Source: Microcystis wesenbergii NRERC-220 (GTDB lineage Bacteria; Cyanobacteriota; Cyanobacteriia; Cyanobacteriales; Microcystaceae). From it: a DNA stretch of 64,000 nt. The stretch lies in the NCBI RefSeq assembly GCF_032027425.1, contig NZ_JAVSJA010000001.1:1488001-1552000 (forward strand). Reading direction: 5' to 3'. A program made the translations under genes and the position numbers. Shown here in pieces: positions 26,649 to 35,484 of this stretch. The notes beneath the pieces were generated by a model. That model made no database searches. It was given only the letters and a program-made list of their open reading frames with translations, and was not told the origin of the DNA. How positions within the stretch are numbered: position 1 is the first letter of the stretch; each line of letters opens with the position of its first letter.

Positions 26649-26782
26649 CGGGAAATAGAGATGAGGGTTTAGAGGTTAGAGATGAGGGTAAATGGCATTG
26701 ATATCTATCTTGATTTTTTTCCTGACTAAAGACTCCTTTTACCATTAAAATAGAGAATAGAGAAGGTGTAAATTCAAAAGAT

Positions 26783-28582
26783 ATGGATAACCAAGCCCCG
26801 ATTAAACTACCGAAAACCAGCGAATCCGACCACCTCAAGCGCATTCGTCACACCACCTCCCATGTGATGGCCATGGCGGTGCAGAAATTATTCCCGCAAG
26901 CCCAAGTTACTATCGGGCCTTGGACTGAAACCGGATTTTACTACGATTTTGATGTGCCGGAACCTTTTACCGATAAGGATCTCAAGGACATCAAAAAAGA
27001 GATGGTCAAAATTATCAATAAAAAACTGCCGGTGATTCGCGAGCAAGTTTCTCGGGAAGAGGCGGAAAAGCGCATTAAAGCGATTAATGAAGCCTATAAG
27101 CTGGAAATTCTGGCGGGAATTCAAGAACCCATCACCCTCTATCATCTTGGTGACGCTTGGTGGGATTTGTGCGCCGGTCCGCACCTAGATAATACAAGTG
27201 AACTAGACCCGAAAGCGATCGAATTAGAGACGGTAGCGGGTGCTTATTGGCGTGGGGATGAAAATAAAGCCCAATTGCAGCGCATTTATGGCACAGCTTG
27301 GGAAAATCCCCAACAATTAGCCGAATACAAGCGCCGTAAGGAAGAAGCACTGAAACGGGACCATCGGAAATTAGGCAAAGAATTAGGTTTATTTATTTTC
27401 TCTGATTCTGTCGGGCCGGGGTTGCCTTTGTGGACACCCAAAGGAACTTTAATTCGTTCTTTGTTAGAAGATTTTCTCAAAAAAGAACAGTTAAAACGCG
27501 GTTATTTACCCGTAGTTACTCCCCATATTGCTCGCGTCGATTTGTTTAAAATTTCCGGTCACTGGCAAAAGTACAAAGAAGATATGTTTCCCATGATGGC
27601 GGACGATGAGGAATCTGCTGGTAAGGAAATAGGATTTGTCCTCAAACCGATGAACTGTCCTTTTCATATTCAAATCTATAAAAGTGATTTGAGATCCTAT
27701 CGGGAATTGCCGATGCGTTTGGCAGAATTCGGTACAGTTTATCGTTACGAACAATCGGGAGAATTGGGAGGATTAACTAGAGTTCGCGGTTTTACCGTCG
27801 ATGATTCCCATTTGTTTGTCACTCCCGAACAATTAGACAAGGAATTTTTAAGCGTTGTTGATTTAATTTTGACGGTGTTTAAGAGTTTACAATTAAAGAA
27901 TTTTAAGGCGCGATTGAGTTTTCGTGACCCCGAATCGGATAAGTATATCGGTTCCGATGAAGCTTGGGAAAAGGCAGAATCAGCGATTAGAAAAGCGGTG
28001 CAAACTTTGGGGATGGATTATTTTGAAGCCCCCGGAGAAGCGGCTTTTTACGGTCCAAAATTAGACTTTATTTTCCAAGATGCCCTCGAAAGAGAATGGC
28101 AGTTAGGAACGGTACAGGTAGATTATAATTTACCCGAACGTTTTGAACTAGAATACGTTGCCGAAGATGGTAATCGTAAACGTCCAGTGATGATTCATCG
28201 CGCCCCCTTTGGTTCTTTGGAACGTTTAATTGGTATTTTAATCGAAGAATACGCGGGGGATTTTCCTCTTTGGTTAGCCCCTGTCCAGATACGATTATTA
28301 CCAGTTAGTGATACTCAATTGGATTACGCGAAAGAGGTGACAGCGAAAATGCAGTTGTTAGGAATTCGCGCCGAAACCGATACCAGTGGCGAACGTTTGG
28401 GCAAAATGATCCGCAATGCTGAAACCGCAAAAATCCCCGTGATGGCAGTGGTGGGGGCAAAGGAAATGGAAACTAATAGTTTAAGTATTCGCACCCGTGC
28501 CACGGGCGATTTAGGGGTAATTAGCGTTGAGGAAGTGGTGGCAAAATTAGAAAGTGCCATCCAAAATTACGGTAATTTTTAA
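26783..28582 (+). CDS. thrS: Threonyl-tRNA synthetase
   Basis: The product is 599 residues. It starts directly at the editing-domain region (HLKRIRHTTSHVMAMAVQKL) and lacks the N-terminal TGS domain present in many bacteria; the short form is common in cyanobacteria. Class II core motifs are clear: MNCPFHIQIY (zinc cysteine, about residue 291), RYEQSGELGGLTRVRGFTVD, and HRAPFGSLERLIGIL. The anticodon-binding domain follows. It charges tRNA-Thr. A hairpin terminator lies downstream. Confidence 0.95.
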   Translation: MDNQAPIKLPKTSESDHLKRIRHTTSHVMAMAVQKLFPQAQVTIGPWTETGFYYDFDVPEPFTDKDLKDIKKEMVKIINKKLPVIREQVSREEAEKRIKAINEAYKLEILAGIQEPITLYHLGDAWWDLCAGPHLDNTSELDPKAIELETVAGAYWRGDENKAQLQRIYGTAWENPQQLAEYKRRKEEALKRDHRKLGKELGLFIFSDSVGPGLPLWTPKGTLIRSLLEDFLKKEQLKRGYLPVVTPHIARVDLFKISGHWQKYKEDMFPMMADDEESAGKEIGFVLKPMNCPFHIQIYKSDLRSYRELPMRLAEFGTVYRYEQSGELGGLTRVRGFTVDDSHLFVTPEQLDKEFLSVVDLILTVFKSLQLKNFKARLSFRDPESDKYIGSDEAWEKAESAIRKAVQTLGMDYFEAPGEAAFYGPKLDFIFQDALEREWQLGTVQVDYNLPERFELEYVAEDGNRKRPVMIHRAPFGSLERLIGILIEEYAGDFPLWLAPVQIRLLPVSDTQLDYAKEVTAKMQLLGIRAETDTSGERLGKMIRNAETAKIPVMAVVGAKEMETNSLSIRTRATGDLGVISVEEVVAKLESAIQNYGNF

Positions 28583-28605
28583 GCGTTTGCTTATCTAATT
28601 CTATG

Positions 28606-28637
28606 GGGACAGAAAATATTTCTGTCCCAGCATTTTT
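28606..28637 (+). terminator. Terminator after thrS
   Basis: GGGACAGAAA, loop ATA, TTTCTGTCCC, then AGCATTTTTG. Confidence 0.65.
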
Positions 28638-28853
28638 GCTCAAGCGAGAAGATTTTTCCTGATTAGAGTTCTTGCATAATTAATTTTTGAGAGGGCAAAA
28701 ATGAGAAAAATAGACATAAAATTGCATAAAATCCCTAAATAGAGCATTTAATTGATTAATGCTCATTCTTAATTCTCCTGACGACCGGCTACTGGCTCGG
28801 AGACTCCTCACCTAAGGTCAGATTTTTGATTTTTGCAAGAGGTCTATTACCCT

Positions 28854-29150
28854 TTAGGTATCATCATCTTTTTGAAAGGTATTTTCCCCAATGCCTAGGC
28901 CTTTTTTGCTCTGTTTTAAGTCTTTCCAGAGGGCTTTAATTTTTTGGTAGGCTTCTAGAGAACTGATTTTGCCCCCCGTTTCCAGATTACAAATAAAACT
29001 GACCTTTTGGGCAAATTCCTGTAAATTGGCGTTAAATAGCAAATTCTCCGGCTTAAATTCCCCATAGTAGGGGGCGCGAGGATAGAGAAAATTCTCCTTG
29101 CGGCGATCGGGGAGATTTGGGTTATCATCGTTAGGAGGATTCTGGTTCAT
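28854..29150 (-). CDS. Small conserved cyanobacterial protein (DUF7219-like)
   Basis: The product is 98 residues. Pattern: a charged N-terminus, then FLYPRAPYYGEFKPENLLFN, ANLQEFAQKVSFICNLETGG, and KISSLEAYQKIKALWKDLKQ. I recognise this as a short cyanobacterial family of unknown function, probably DUF7219. It is soluble and mostly helical. The ATG at 29150 is the only good start. It is divergent from purC, with about 340 bp between the two starts. Confidence 0.65.
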   Translation of the reverse strand: MNQNPPNDDNPNLPDRRKENFLYPRAPYYGEFKPENLLFNANLQEFAQKVSFICNLETGGKISSLEAYQKIKALWKDLKQSKKGLGIGENTFQKDDDT

Positions 29151-29488
29151 AGGGCGACGGCGGGTAATTTTTCGGAATTTCTTTAGATTTTTCGGTAATG
29201 ATAATGGGAGATAATATCAATTGTTGGCTATCATTGAGGATTCAAGTAAAAACTGGGCCGATTCGCCAAAAATTGACCCCTAGGATCGTGACACTTTTTG
29301 GTTATAGGTTAAGGTTCGGTCGCAAAATGTTGGCAGTTATCTTTAAGCAGCAATTATACATTATTTTTTCTCAACAATCATCTCCCTGATGATATATATT
29401 TTTTGTCTAGGTTGATCCCCAAAATTTGCTGCTGCCACTATCCGATTAACCATCGATTTTCGTTTATCAATTGTCGAGGATGATAACT

Positions 29489-30214
29489 ATGGAAAAACTC
29501 TATGAAGGTAAGGCCAAAATTCTCTATCAAACCGATGATCCCGATATTCTCCTCACTTATTACAAAGACGATGCCACCGCTTTTAATGCCCAAAAACGCG
29601 GGCAAATTGTCGGCAAAGGGGAAATTAACTGTACTGTCTCCACTGCCCTCTTTCAATGGTTAGAATCCCTAGGAATACCTACCCATTATATCGATCGCCC
29701 TAGTTCTAGGGAAATGCGCGTCAAGGCGATTAAAATCATTCCCTTGGAAGTAGTAGTCAGAAATATCGCCGCCGGGAGTTTGTGCAAGCAAACGGGATTA
29801 AAGGAGGGGAAAGTTTTACCTTTTCCTCTTGTAGAATTTTACCTCAAGGATGATGCTTTAGGCGATCCTTTGTTAACGCCCGATCGCATAAAAGTGATTG
29901 ATATTGCCAGCGAGGAGCAAGTCAATCAGTTACGAGATTTAGCCCTGCAAATCAATCAATATCTACAAGAACTTTTTGATAAGTGCCAGATTATTCTCGT
30001 CGATTTTAAGTTAGAATTTGGAGTTGATCAAAGGGGCAAAATTTATCTAGGTGATGAAATTAGCCCCGATACCTGTCGTCTCTGGGATAAAACCCAAGAG
30101 GATGCTCAAGCGCGTATTCTCGATAAGGATCGTTTTCGTCGCGATTTGGGAGATGTGGAAACTGCCTATCAACAAGTACAAGCAAGAGTTTTACGACAGA
30201 TAGAGAGTTTATAA
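29489..30214 (+). CDS. purC: SAICAR synthetase, purine biosynthesis
   Basis: 241 residues from ATG 29489 (MEKLYEGKAKILYQTDDPDI), with GAGGATG before it. Diagnostic motifs are GKAKILY, KIIPLEVVVRNIAAGS and DEISPDTCRLWD. The enzyme joins CAIR and aspartate using ATP in purine synthesis. The last 17 bases of the gene are part of a 52-bp tandem duplication that runs downstream. Confidence 0.95.
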   Translation: MEKLYEGKAKILYQTDDPDILLTYYKDDATAFNAQKRGQIVGKGEINCTVSTALFQWLESLGIPTHYIDRPSSREMRVKAIKIIPLEVVVRNIAAGSLCKQTGLKEGKVLPFPLVEFYLKDDALGDPLLTPDRIKVIDIASEEQVNQLRDLALQINQYLQELFDKCQIILVDFKLEFGVDQRGKIYLGDEISPDTCRLWDKTQEDAQARILDKDRFRRDLGDVETAYQQVQARVLRQIESL

Positions 30215-30301
30215 CTTTAGGGTGTGTTAGCGAGCGCGTAACGCACCTTAGATAGAGAGTTTATAACCGTAGGGTGTGTTAGCGAGCGCGTAACGCACCT
30301 T
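30198..30301. repeat. 52-bp tandem duplication at the purC 3' end
   Basis: Copy 1 is 30198-30249 and copy 2 is 30250-30301, differing at one or two positions. Each contains the purC end (AGATAGAGAGTTTATAAC) and a GC-rich imperfect palindrome (GGTGTGTTAGCG ... GTAACGCACC) that may act as a transcription-end hairpin. Confidence 0.9.
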
Positions 30302-30327
30302 AATTGAGATTAGCAATTTAATAATTT

Positions 30328-30909
30328 ATGTCGAGAAGAATTATCGGGTTAACAGGGGGAATAGCTTGTGGTAAATCCACGGTTTCTCATTATTTGGAAA
30401 ATATCTACAAAATTCCCGTCCTTGATGCGGATATTTATGCCCGGGAAGCAGTGGAAAAAGGTTCGGAAATTTTAGAGAGAATTTTGGCGCGTTATGGCAG
30501 AAAAGTTAAAACTGAGGATAATTCCCTTAATCGCCAACAGTTAGGAGAGATTATTTTTAATAATCCCGAGGAAAAAATCTGGTTAGAAAGTCAGATTCAT
30601 CCCTACGTTAGAGAATGTTTCAAGCGGTATTTAGAGCAGTTAGAAGCCCCAATAGTTGTTTTTTCTATTCCTTTATTATTTGAGGCAAAATTAACCCATT
30701 TAGTCACAGAGATTTGGGTGGTTTCTTGCAGTTTCGAGCAACAAATTCAACGCTTAATGACTAGAAATAACTTAACTAGAGAACAAGCGAACGCTCGGAT
30801 TAATAATCAAATGCCTTTAGCCGAAAAAATTGCCTTAGCTGATATTGTTTTGGACAATTCCGGGGATTTAGAAGCTTTATATACTCAGATCGATCGAGCT
30901 ATCCTGTAA
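30328..30909 (+). CDS. coaE: Dephospho-CoA kinase
   Basis: The product is 193 residues. The P-loop GGIACGKST is at residues 10-18, followed by VLDADIYAREAVEKG (substrate aspartate), VVFSIPLLFEAKLTHLV and the lid region QIQRLMTRNNLTREQANARI. It phosphorylates dephospho-CoA in the last step of CoA synthesis. ATG 30328 follows the tandem duplication by 26 bp, so the duplicated hairpin lies in its leader. Confidence 0.95.
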   Translation: MSRRIIGLTGGIACGKSTVSHYLENIYKIPVLDADIYAREAVEKGSEILERILARYGRKVKTEDNSLNRQQLGEIIFNNPEEKIWLESQIHPYVRECFKRYLEQLEAPIVVFSIPLLFEAKLTHLVTEIWVVSCSFEQQIQRLMTRNNLTREQANARINNQMPLAEKIALADIVLDNSGDLEALYTQIDRAIL

Positions 30910-30910
30910 A

Positions 30911-30990
30911 CATTTAAATTGCTTGTGGAGATCAGGCAAGAGGCAACACCCCCCCTTGCCCCCCCGACGTCGGGGGGGTTGGGGGGGCGG
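30911..30990 (+). repeat. Dispersed repeat and GC palindrome
   Basis: CATTTAAATTGCTTGTGGAG followed by AGGCAAGAGGCAA matches blocks at 63764-63800 and, reversed, at 6560-6605. A C/G palindrome around CCGACGTCGG follows (30955-30990), as at 1346-1383. Confidence 0.6.
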
Positions 30991-31054
30991 AGATATAGCT
31001 AATCTAAGGAGAGGCGGTTAAAATATATCCTAGCTTATACAATAGGGATTAATC

Positions 31055-31885
31055 TTAAAACAACCAGGCAAATTTTCCCACCCCGAATTTTACATAGAGA
31101 ATAATTGCCAAAACCAATAAAAATAGAAAGCCAATAATTAATAAATAGTCTTTATTGGTTAAGATTGATTCCTGTAAAAATGTGCGATCGGGATCACCAG
31201 AGAAAGCTTTAGCCTGTAGAACTACCTCTAATTTTTGCGATTTAGCCATAGCGTTTAAAATTAAAGGTACAGCGATAGAAGCGTAAATTTTTCCTTTTTG
31301 TAACCAACCCATTTTTTCTATTGCTAATCCTCGTAATCTTTGAGCAGAAATAATCGAGCGAGATTCTTCTACTAGGAGAGGAAATAAACGCAGGGTAGAG
31401 GAAAAAATAAAGACTATTTTGTAAGGAATTCTGGCTTTAGTTAAACTCACCATCATCTGATTTATATCGGTGGTAAAAATAGCGAGGGGAATAATTAAAA
31501 CCATGGTGAGAGTTTTAAAGATCACATTTAAACCGTAGAGGGTTCCCTCCACAGTCATTTGAGCAGAACCGACGGTTAATAAGGGAGTTAATTCAGGTTT
31601 TCCCGTTAAAGCTTTTACCTGTTCCACATTAAAAAATCCCATGGTAATTAATAAGAATAGATAAAAGGGAGCCATGAATTTTAAAATGGTGAGGAGATAA
31701 GACCATTTTACCCCAGCCCAGAGACAAGCTAAAGCGACAATAAGAGTTAGAAAACCGCCAGCGAGGGGACTTTCCCAAGTAAAAGCGATGAGAGTAACCA
31801 CGATCATCATGGTTAATTTTGTCCGAAAATCTAGGCGAGTAAAAGGGGAATCTCGATCGACGGTTTGCCAGTTAAATGATTGCAT
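31055..31885 (-). CDS. ECF transporter transmembrane component (EcfT/CbiQ family)
   Basis: The product is 276 residues with five to six membrane helices. The coupling-helix motifs of EcfT are visible: SAQRLRGLAIEKMG and VLQAKAFSGDPDR. This subunit joins a substrate-specific S component to a pair of ATPases for vitamin or metal uptake. No S component or ATPase gene is adjacent, so it probably serves a shared (group II) module. A MITE ends 20 bp before its start codon and may affect its promoter. Confidence 0.85.
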   Translation of the reverse strand: MQSFNWQTVDRDSPFTRLDFRTKLTMMIVVTLIAFTWESPLAGGFLTLIVALACLWAGVKWSYLLTILKFMAPFYLFLLITMGFFNVEQVKALTGKPELTPLLTVGSAQMTVEGTLYGLNVIFKTLTMVLIIPLAIFTTDINQMMVSLTKARIPYKIVFIFSSTLRLFPLLVEESRSIISAQRLRGLAIEKMGWLQKGKIYASIAVPLILNAMAKSQKLEVVLQAKAFSGDPDRTFLQESILTNKDYLLIIGFLFLLVLAIILYVKFGVGKFAWLF

Positions 31886-31905
31886 AATCAGGAAAAAAGT
31901 TAGTA

Positions 31906-32029
31906 AGTAGCTAGGTGTTAAAAACTGTCAGATGCCCCCCTTATTAAGGGGGGATTAAGGGGGGATCGGCACACCCCTTATTAAGGGGGGATTGAGGGGG
32001 GAACTATCTTCAATTTAATTATAACTACT
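31906..32029. mobile_element. MITE family B, copy 2 (124 bp)
   Basis: Ends AGTAGCTAGGTGTTA and, reversed, AGTAGTTATAATTAA, with TA at 31904-31905 and 32030-32031. The centre has two runs of CCCCTTATTAAGGGG-type palindromes. Confidence 0.85.
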
Positions 32030-32070
32030 TACCTAAGGGAATGAGTTAATTACCCATCCCCATCAATTCC

Positions 32071-34239
32071 CTAGGAAGGGTTAGCAATTCTGTTCATTTG
32101 CTCTTGAATTTCGGGGTTATAAATCTGGAGATAATTCCAATAATTACCAAACACCGATTCTATATAACCCTTAGTTTCTCTAAAGGGAATATTCTCAACA
32201 AATTCATCGTGATCGCTAAAATCAAAACGCTGTTTCCATTTGGAAACTGCCCCAGGTCCGGCGTTATAACTAGCCACGGCAAAAAGTGAATTTCCAGCGA
32301 ATTTACCGTGGGTATAATCGAGATACCATGTCCCCATCATAATGTTATCTTCGGGATTAGTTAAAGAATAACTTTTATTGCCAGTATTACCTGCGATATA
32401 TTTACCCGTATCGGGCATAATTTGCATTAATCCCACTGCCCCCACAGGAGAACGAATTTCTTTTTCAAAGCGGGATTCTTGCCGGATTAAAGCTGTCACT
32501 AGCAGGGGATTTAATTGTCTATCTTTTGACCATTGTAGGATGCTATCGTAGTAGGGGAAAGGGAATAAAGCGTGCCAGTATTTATCATTTTGTCGCAGGG
32601 CTTTCCATGCTTCCCTTTCCTCCGGGGTATCTCTTTCTCGCAAGCGCCAAATCAGGTTAATTCCTTCTAAATTTTGATTGCGAGAGAGTTTATAGACACC
32701 GAGGTTAAATTGTTCGTCAACGGTTAAATGCCAAGGATCGACAATTTCTGCTTGAAAGAGATTCCAAGCGTCCGTATCTTCACCAATTCGATATAATTCC
32801 TTGAAAGCTTCCGAACCGACGGGGGGATCGTTACGGGTGGCGGGTTTGACGGTGGTAGGATTATAGGAGCGGACAGTGGTAAAATCCCCCACGTCCCAAC
32901 CTAATAAAACCGCCGAGCGCCAAGCATAATAGGAATGGGGATGACGGGAAATAGTGTAGGTAAAAGCTTGTTTTGCTTCTTGGTTTTTGCCGAGTTTTTG
33001 CGCCCATTTTCCCACCCAAAAGGCCGCTTTCGGGGCAGTTTGACTATCGGGATTATTAACCGCAATTGGCTGCGCCCACTGCCACGCCTTGGCGTAATCA
33101 CCAGATTTAGCGGCTCTTTGGGCCATTAACCAGCGATAATCGGCGGCTTCGTCGGATTTTGGGTATTTATTTAATAAAGTCTGCCATGTTTGACTAGCGG
33201 CCTGGGCATTAGTTGAGTTGAGTAATTTGGCTTTCGCTTCCAAAGCTTCCGGAGCGCGATCGGGAAATTGCTTGACAATGCGATCGAGATATGCTATGGC
33301 ATCGCGGTTAGGAGAAATTTGGGCGAGTCGCAGTAATCCCAAACCGGTTTCTGAGGCTTGGGGATAGGTTTTAATTAGTTTTTGGTAAGCGCTGCGAGCT
33401 TCTGGCAGTTTTTTGGCAATTTGTAGCCCGCGGGCGTAACGATAGGCTTGTTCGGGGCTAGGAGTGGCTTTAGCGTAAGCTTTATAGGCTTTTTCGTACA
33501 ATCCCGACTGCCAATAACCCGCCCCAATCATTGCCCAATCGGCCGGAGTTAACTGCTCGGCGTAGTCTTTCACCAAACGATCGCGGGCCTGATTGAGGGT
33601 AGGATCAAAAGGATTAGCCTTGGCTAACTGCAACCATAAGGGAAATTGATCGGGATTTTCTTGAAGACGTTGGCGAATTAAAGCCAAAGTGCGCGGGTGT
33701 CGGGGGTATTCCTTGAGCAATTTTTCATGATAACTGGGGTCGTATTTGCCCAAAGCATAGTAAGCTTCCGCCACTACGGGCGATTGGGGATAGGTTTCCA
33801 CTAATTTTTGCCAAATTTCTTGCGCTCTTTCACTATCATTGGTTAATTCGTGGGCGCGTCCCTGTTTGAGGAGAATCTGGGGAGCGAGGACAGGATATTG
33901 TTTTTCTAAGCCGTCTAATTGTTTTAAAGCCGGACCACCTTCATATTTTCTCAATAAATCCATGGCCAAGAGATAGCGGGCGCGACTACGCTCTAAAGAG
34001 GGCGCATTGCCATCGGCAACATCTTTTAACTTGACATCTCGCTCGGTTTGTGGTAAAGAAGTGCTATCAACTACGGCAGAGGGTTGGTTAGGAGCTTGGC
34101 TAGGAAGCGAAGCACTATTGCGATCGAGCCAAGCGAGAATTTTCGGGTGAAAGAGAAAGAGACTGGTGAGAGTAAAAAGCGCAACCCCAGAACCTAGTCC
34201 AAGAATGAGCGGGGTGTGAGGGGGGAATTTCTTAAACAT
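32071..34239 (-). CDS. slt: Soluble lytic murein transglycosylase (Slt70-like)
   Basis: The product is 722 residues. An N-terminal membrane segment or uncleaved signal (LILGLGSGVALFTLTSLFLF) leads to a long superhelical region of TPR-like repeats (AYYALGKYDP, YEKAYKAYAKATPSPEQAYR). The catalytic SLT domain is near the C-terminus: LIRQESRFEKEIRSPVGAVG, with the catalytic glutamate in QES, then LMQIMPDTGKYIA and VASYNAGPGAVSKW. It cleaves peptidoglycan in the periplasm. It is complete. Confidence 0.92.
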   Translation of the reverse strand: MFKKFPPHTPLILGLGSGVALFTLTSLFLFHPKILAWLDRNSASLPSQAPNQPSAVVDSTSLPQTERDVKLKDVADGNAPSLERSRARYLLAMDLLRKYEGGPALKQLDGLEKQYPVLAPQILLKQGRAHELTNDSERAQEIWQKLVETYPQSPVVAEAYYALGKYDPSYHEKLLKEYPRHPRTLALIRQRLQENPDQFPLWLQLAKANPFDPTLNQARDRLVKDYAEQLTPADWAMIGAGYWQSGLYEKAYKAYAKATPSPEQAYRYARGLQIAKKLPEARSAYQKLIKTYPQASETGLGLLRLAQISPNRDAIAYLDRIVKQFPDRAPEALEAKAKLLNSTNAQAASQTWQTLLNKYPKSDEAADYRWLMAQRAAKSGDYAKAWQWAQPIAVNNPDSQTAPKAAFWVGKWAQKLGKNQEAKQAFTYTISRHPHSYYAWRSAVLLGWDVGDFTTVRSYNPTTVKPATRNDPPVGSEAFKELYRIGEDTDAWNLFQAEIVDPWHLTVDEQFNLGVYKLSRNQNLEGINLIWRLRERDTPEEREAWKALRQNDKYWHALFPFPYYDSILQWSKDRQLNPLLVTALIRQESRFEKEIRSPVGAVGLMQIMPDTGKYIAGNTGNKSYSLTNPEDNIMMGTWYLDYTHGKFAGNSLFAVASYNAGPGAVSKWKQRFDFSDHDEFVENIPFRETKGYIESVFGNYWNYLQIYNPEIQEQMNRIANPS

Positions 34240-34317
34240 TACCTTATTAAAGACAGTAACTCAACATACATTATCAATGATCGTGGTGACAGGTTGTTTG
34301 TTTCAATCAGGTTGGGG

Positions 34318-34372
34318 AAGTGGGGTGTGGGGTGTGGGGTGTGGGGTGTGGGGAGGTGGGGAAGTGGGGAGA
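34318..34372. repeat. TGTGGGG heptamer tandem repeat
   Basis: About five units of TGTGGGG followed by GTGGGGA-type units. Similar runs lie at 40303-40350 (reverse), 52479-52506, 61169-61250 and inside the family A MITEs. A CTCCTATCTCCTGACTC repeat follows (34388-34445). Confidence 0.75.
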
Positions 34373-34500
34373 ATAAATAAAATAATCTCCTGTCTCCTAT
34401 CTCCTGACTCCTATCTCCTGACTCCTATCTCCTGACTCCTGATCACTGATCCCTGAGATATGGTACGCTAAACAGGATTTAAGTATTATTAATGATTACT

Positions 34501-35046
34501 ATGAAACAGCGCGGCGTGACGGTTTGGTTAACAGGATTGAGCGGTGCGGGAAAAAGCACGATTACCGAGGCATTACAGGCAAAATTAATCGCTGAAGGTT
34601 ATTCCATTGAAGTTCTCGATGGCGATATAGTACGTACGAACCTCACCAAAGGTTTAGGATTTAGTAAAGAGGATCGCGATGAAAATATCCGTCGCATTGG
34701 TTTTGTGTCTAATTTGCTCACCCGTCACGGTGTAATTGTCCTAGTTTCGGCCATTTCTCCCTATCGTGAGATTCGCGAGGAAGTACGGGGGAAAATTGGC
34801 AGTTTTGTCGAAGTTTTCGTGAATGCTCCCTTAAGCGTCTGTGAGGATCGCGATGTGAAAGGATTATATAAAAGAGCGCGTGCTGGCGAAATCAAGTCTT
34901 TTACGGGAATTGATGATCCCTATGAACCACCTTTTAACCCGGAAGTGGAATGCCGCACCGATTTAGAGACTTTAGAGGAAAGTGTCGCCAAAGTCTGGGA
35001 CAAATTGACGGAATTAGGCTACATTAATCAAGCTGTGGCGGTTTGA
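34501..35046 (+). CDS. cysC: Adenylylsulfate kinase
   Basis: 181 residues from ATG 34501 ([20 protein letters not shown]). P-loop GLSGAGKST, substrate motif [26 protein letters not shown] and the lid region [20 protein letters not shown] are all present. It phosphorylates APS to PAPS for sulphate assimilation. ATG 34492 is an alternative start. No other sulphur gene is adjacent. Confidence 0.95.
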   Translation: MKQRGVTVWLTGLSGAGKSTITEALQAKLIAEGYSIEVLDGDIVRTNLTKGLGFSKEDRDENIRRIGFVSNLLTRHGVIVLVSAISPYREIREEVRGKIGSFVEVFVNAPLSVCEDRDVKGLYKRARAGEIKSFTGIDDPYEPPFNPEVECRTDLETLEESVAKVWDKLTELGYINQAVAV

Positions 35047-35364
35047 TTAATGTATAACTTTGTATTGTTGGAAAATATCGTAGGGACGTGGACTAAAAAC
35101 GTCTCTACATCCTGATTAACCCCTTAAGCAAATTTGTTAGTTAATCTCCTTTTCTTCAGTACCTAAGCCAAGTTAATTATACCTCTCCCTAACCCTCTGG
35201 CTAAAGTGCAAGAGTGCCTAAACAGTAATCAGTGATCAGTAAACAGTGAAAAGACAGTAGGAAACTTCTATTTAATACTGCTCACTTAAAACTCAAATCT
35301 GATAACTGATAACTGATAACTGTCTCGACTAGCAAATTAATTTTGCAGGAATACTTAATAAGTA
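35047..35364. other. Gene-free stretch before the ABC transporter gene
   Basis: No gene seen. It contains repeated AATCAGTGATCAGTAAACAG and TGATAACTGATAACTG low-complexity sequence (35222-35330) and then a family B MITE. Confidence 0.5.
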
Positions 35365-35462
35365 AGTATTTATAATTGAAGAGAAGATAGATTTTGCCTT
35401 TGATCCCCCCTTAATCCCCCCTTAATAAGGGGGGTGCCGACAGTTTTTAACACCTACCTACA
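35365..35462. mobile_element. MITE family B, copy 3 (98 bp)
   Basis: Ends AGTATTTATAATT and, reversed, TGTAGGTAGGTGTTAA, with TA at 35363-35364 and 35463-35464. The centre is a CCCCCCTTAATAAGGGGGG-type palindrome. It lies 22 bp before the start of the ABC transporter gene. Confidence 0.8.
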
Positions 35463-35484
35463 TATTTAAAGGCGCTAAATTATT

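Noticed and set aside
28760-28840. Small RNA suggested by ACTCCTCAC, the unpaired motif of Yfr1
   Set aside because: The full ACTCCTCACAC core is absent and there is no clear terminator stem with a T run.
29198-29389. Short open frame upstream of purC
   Set aside because: No binding site, no family, and composition like other non-coding stretches in the window.
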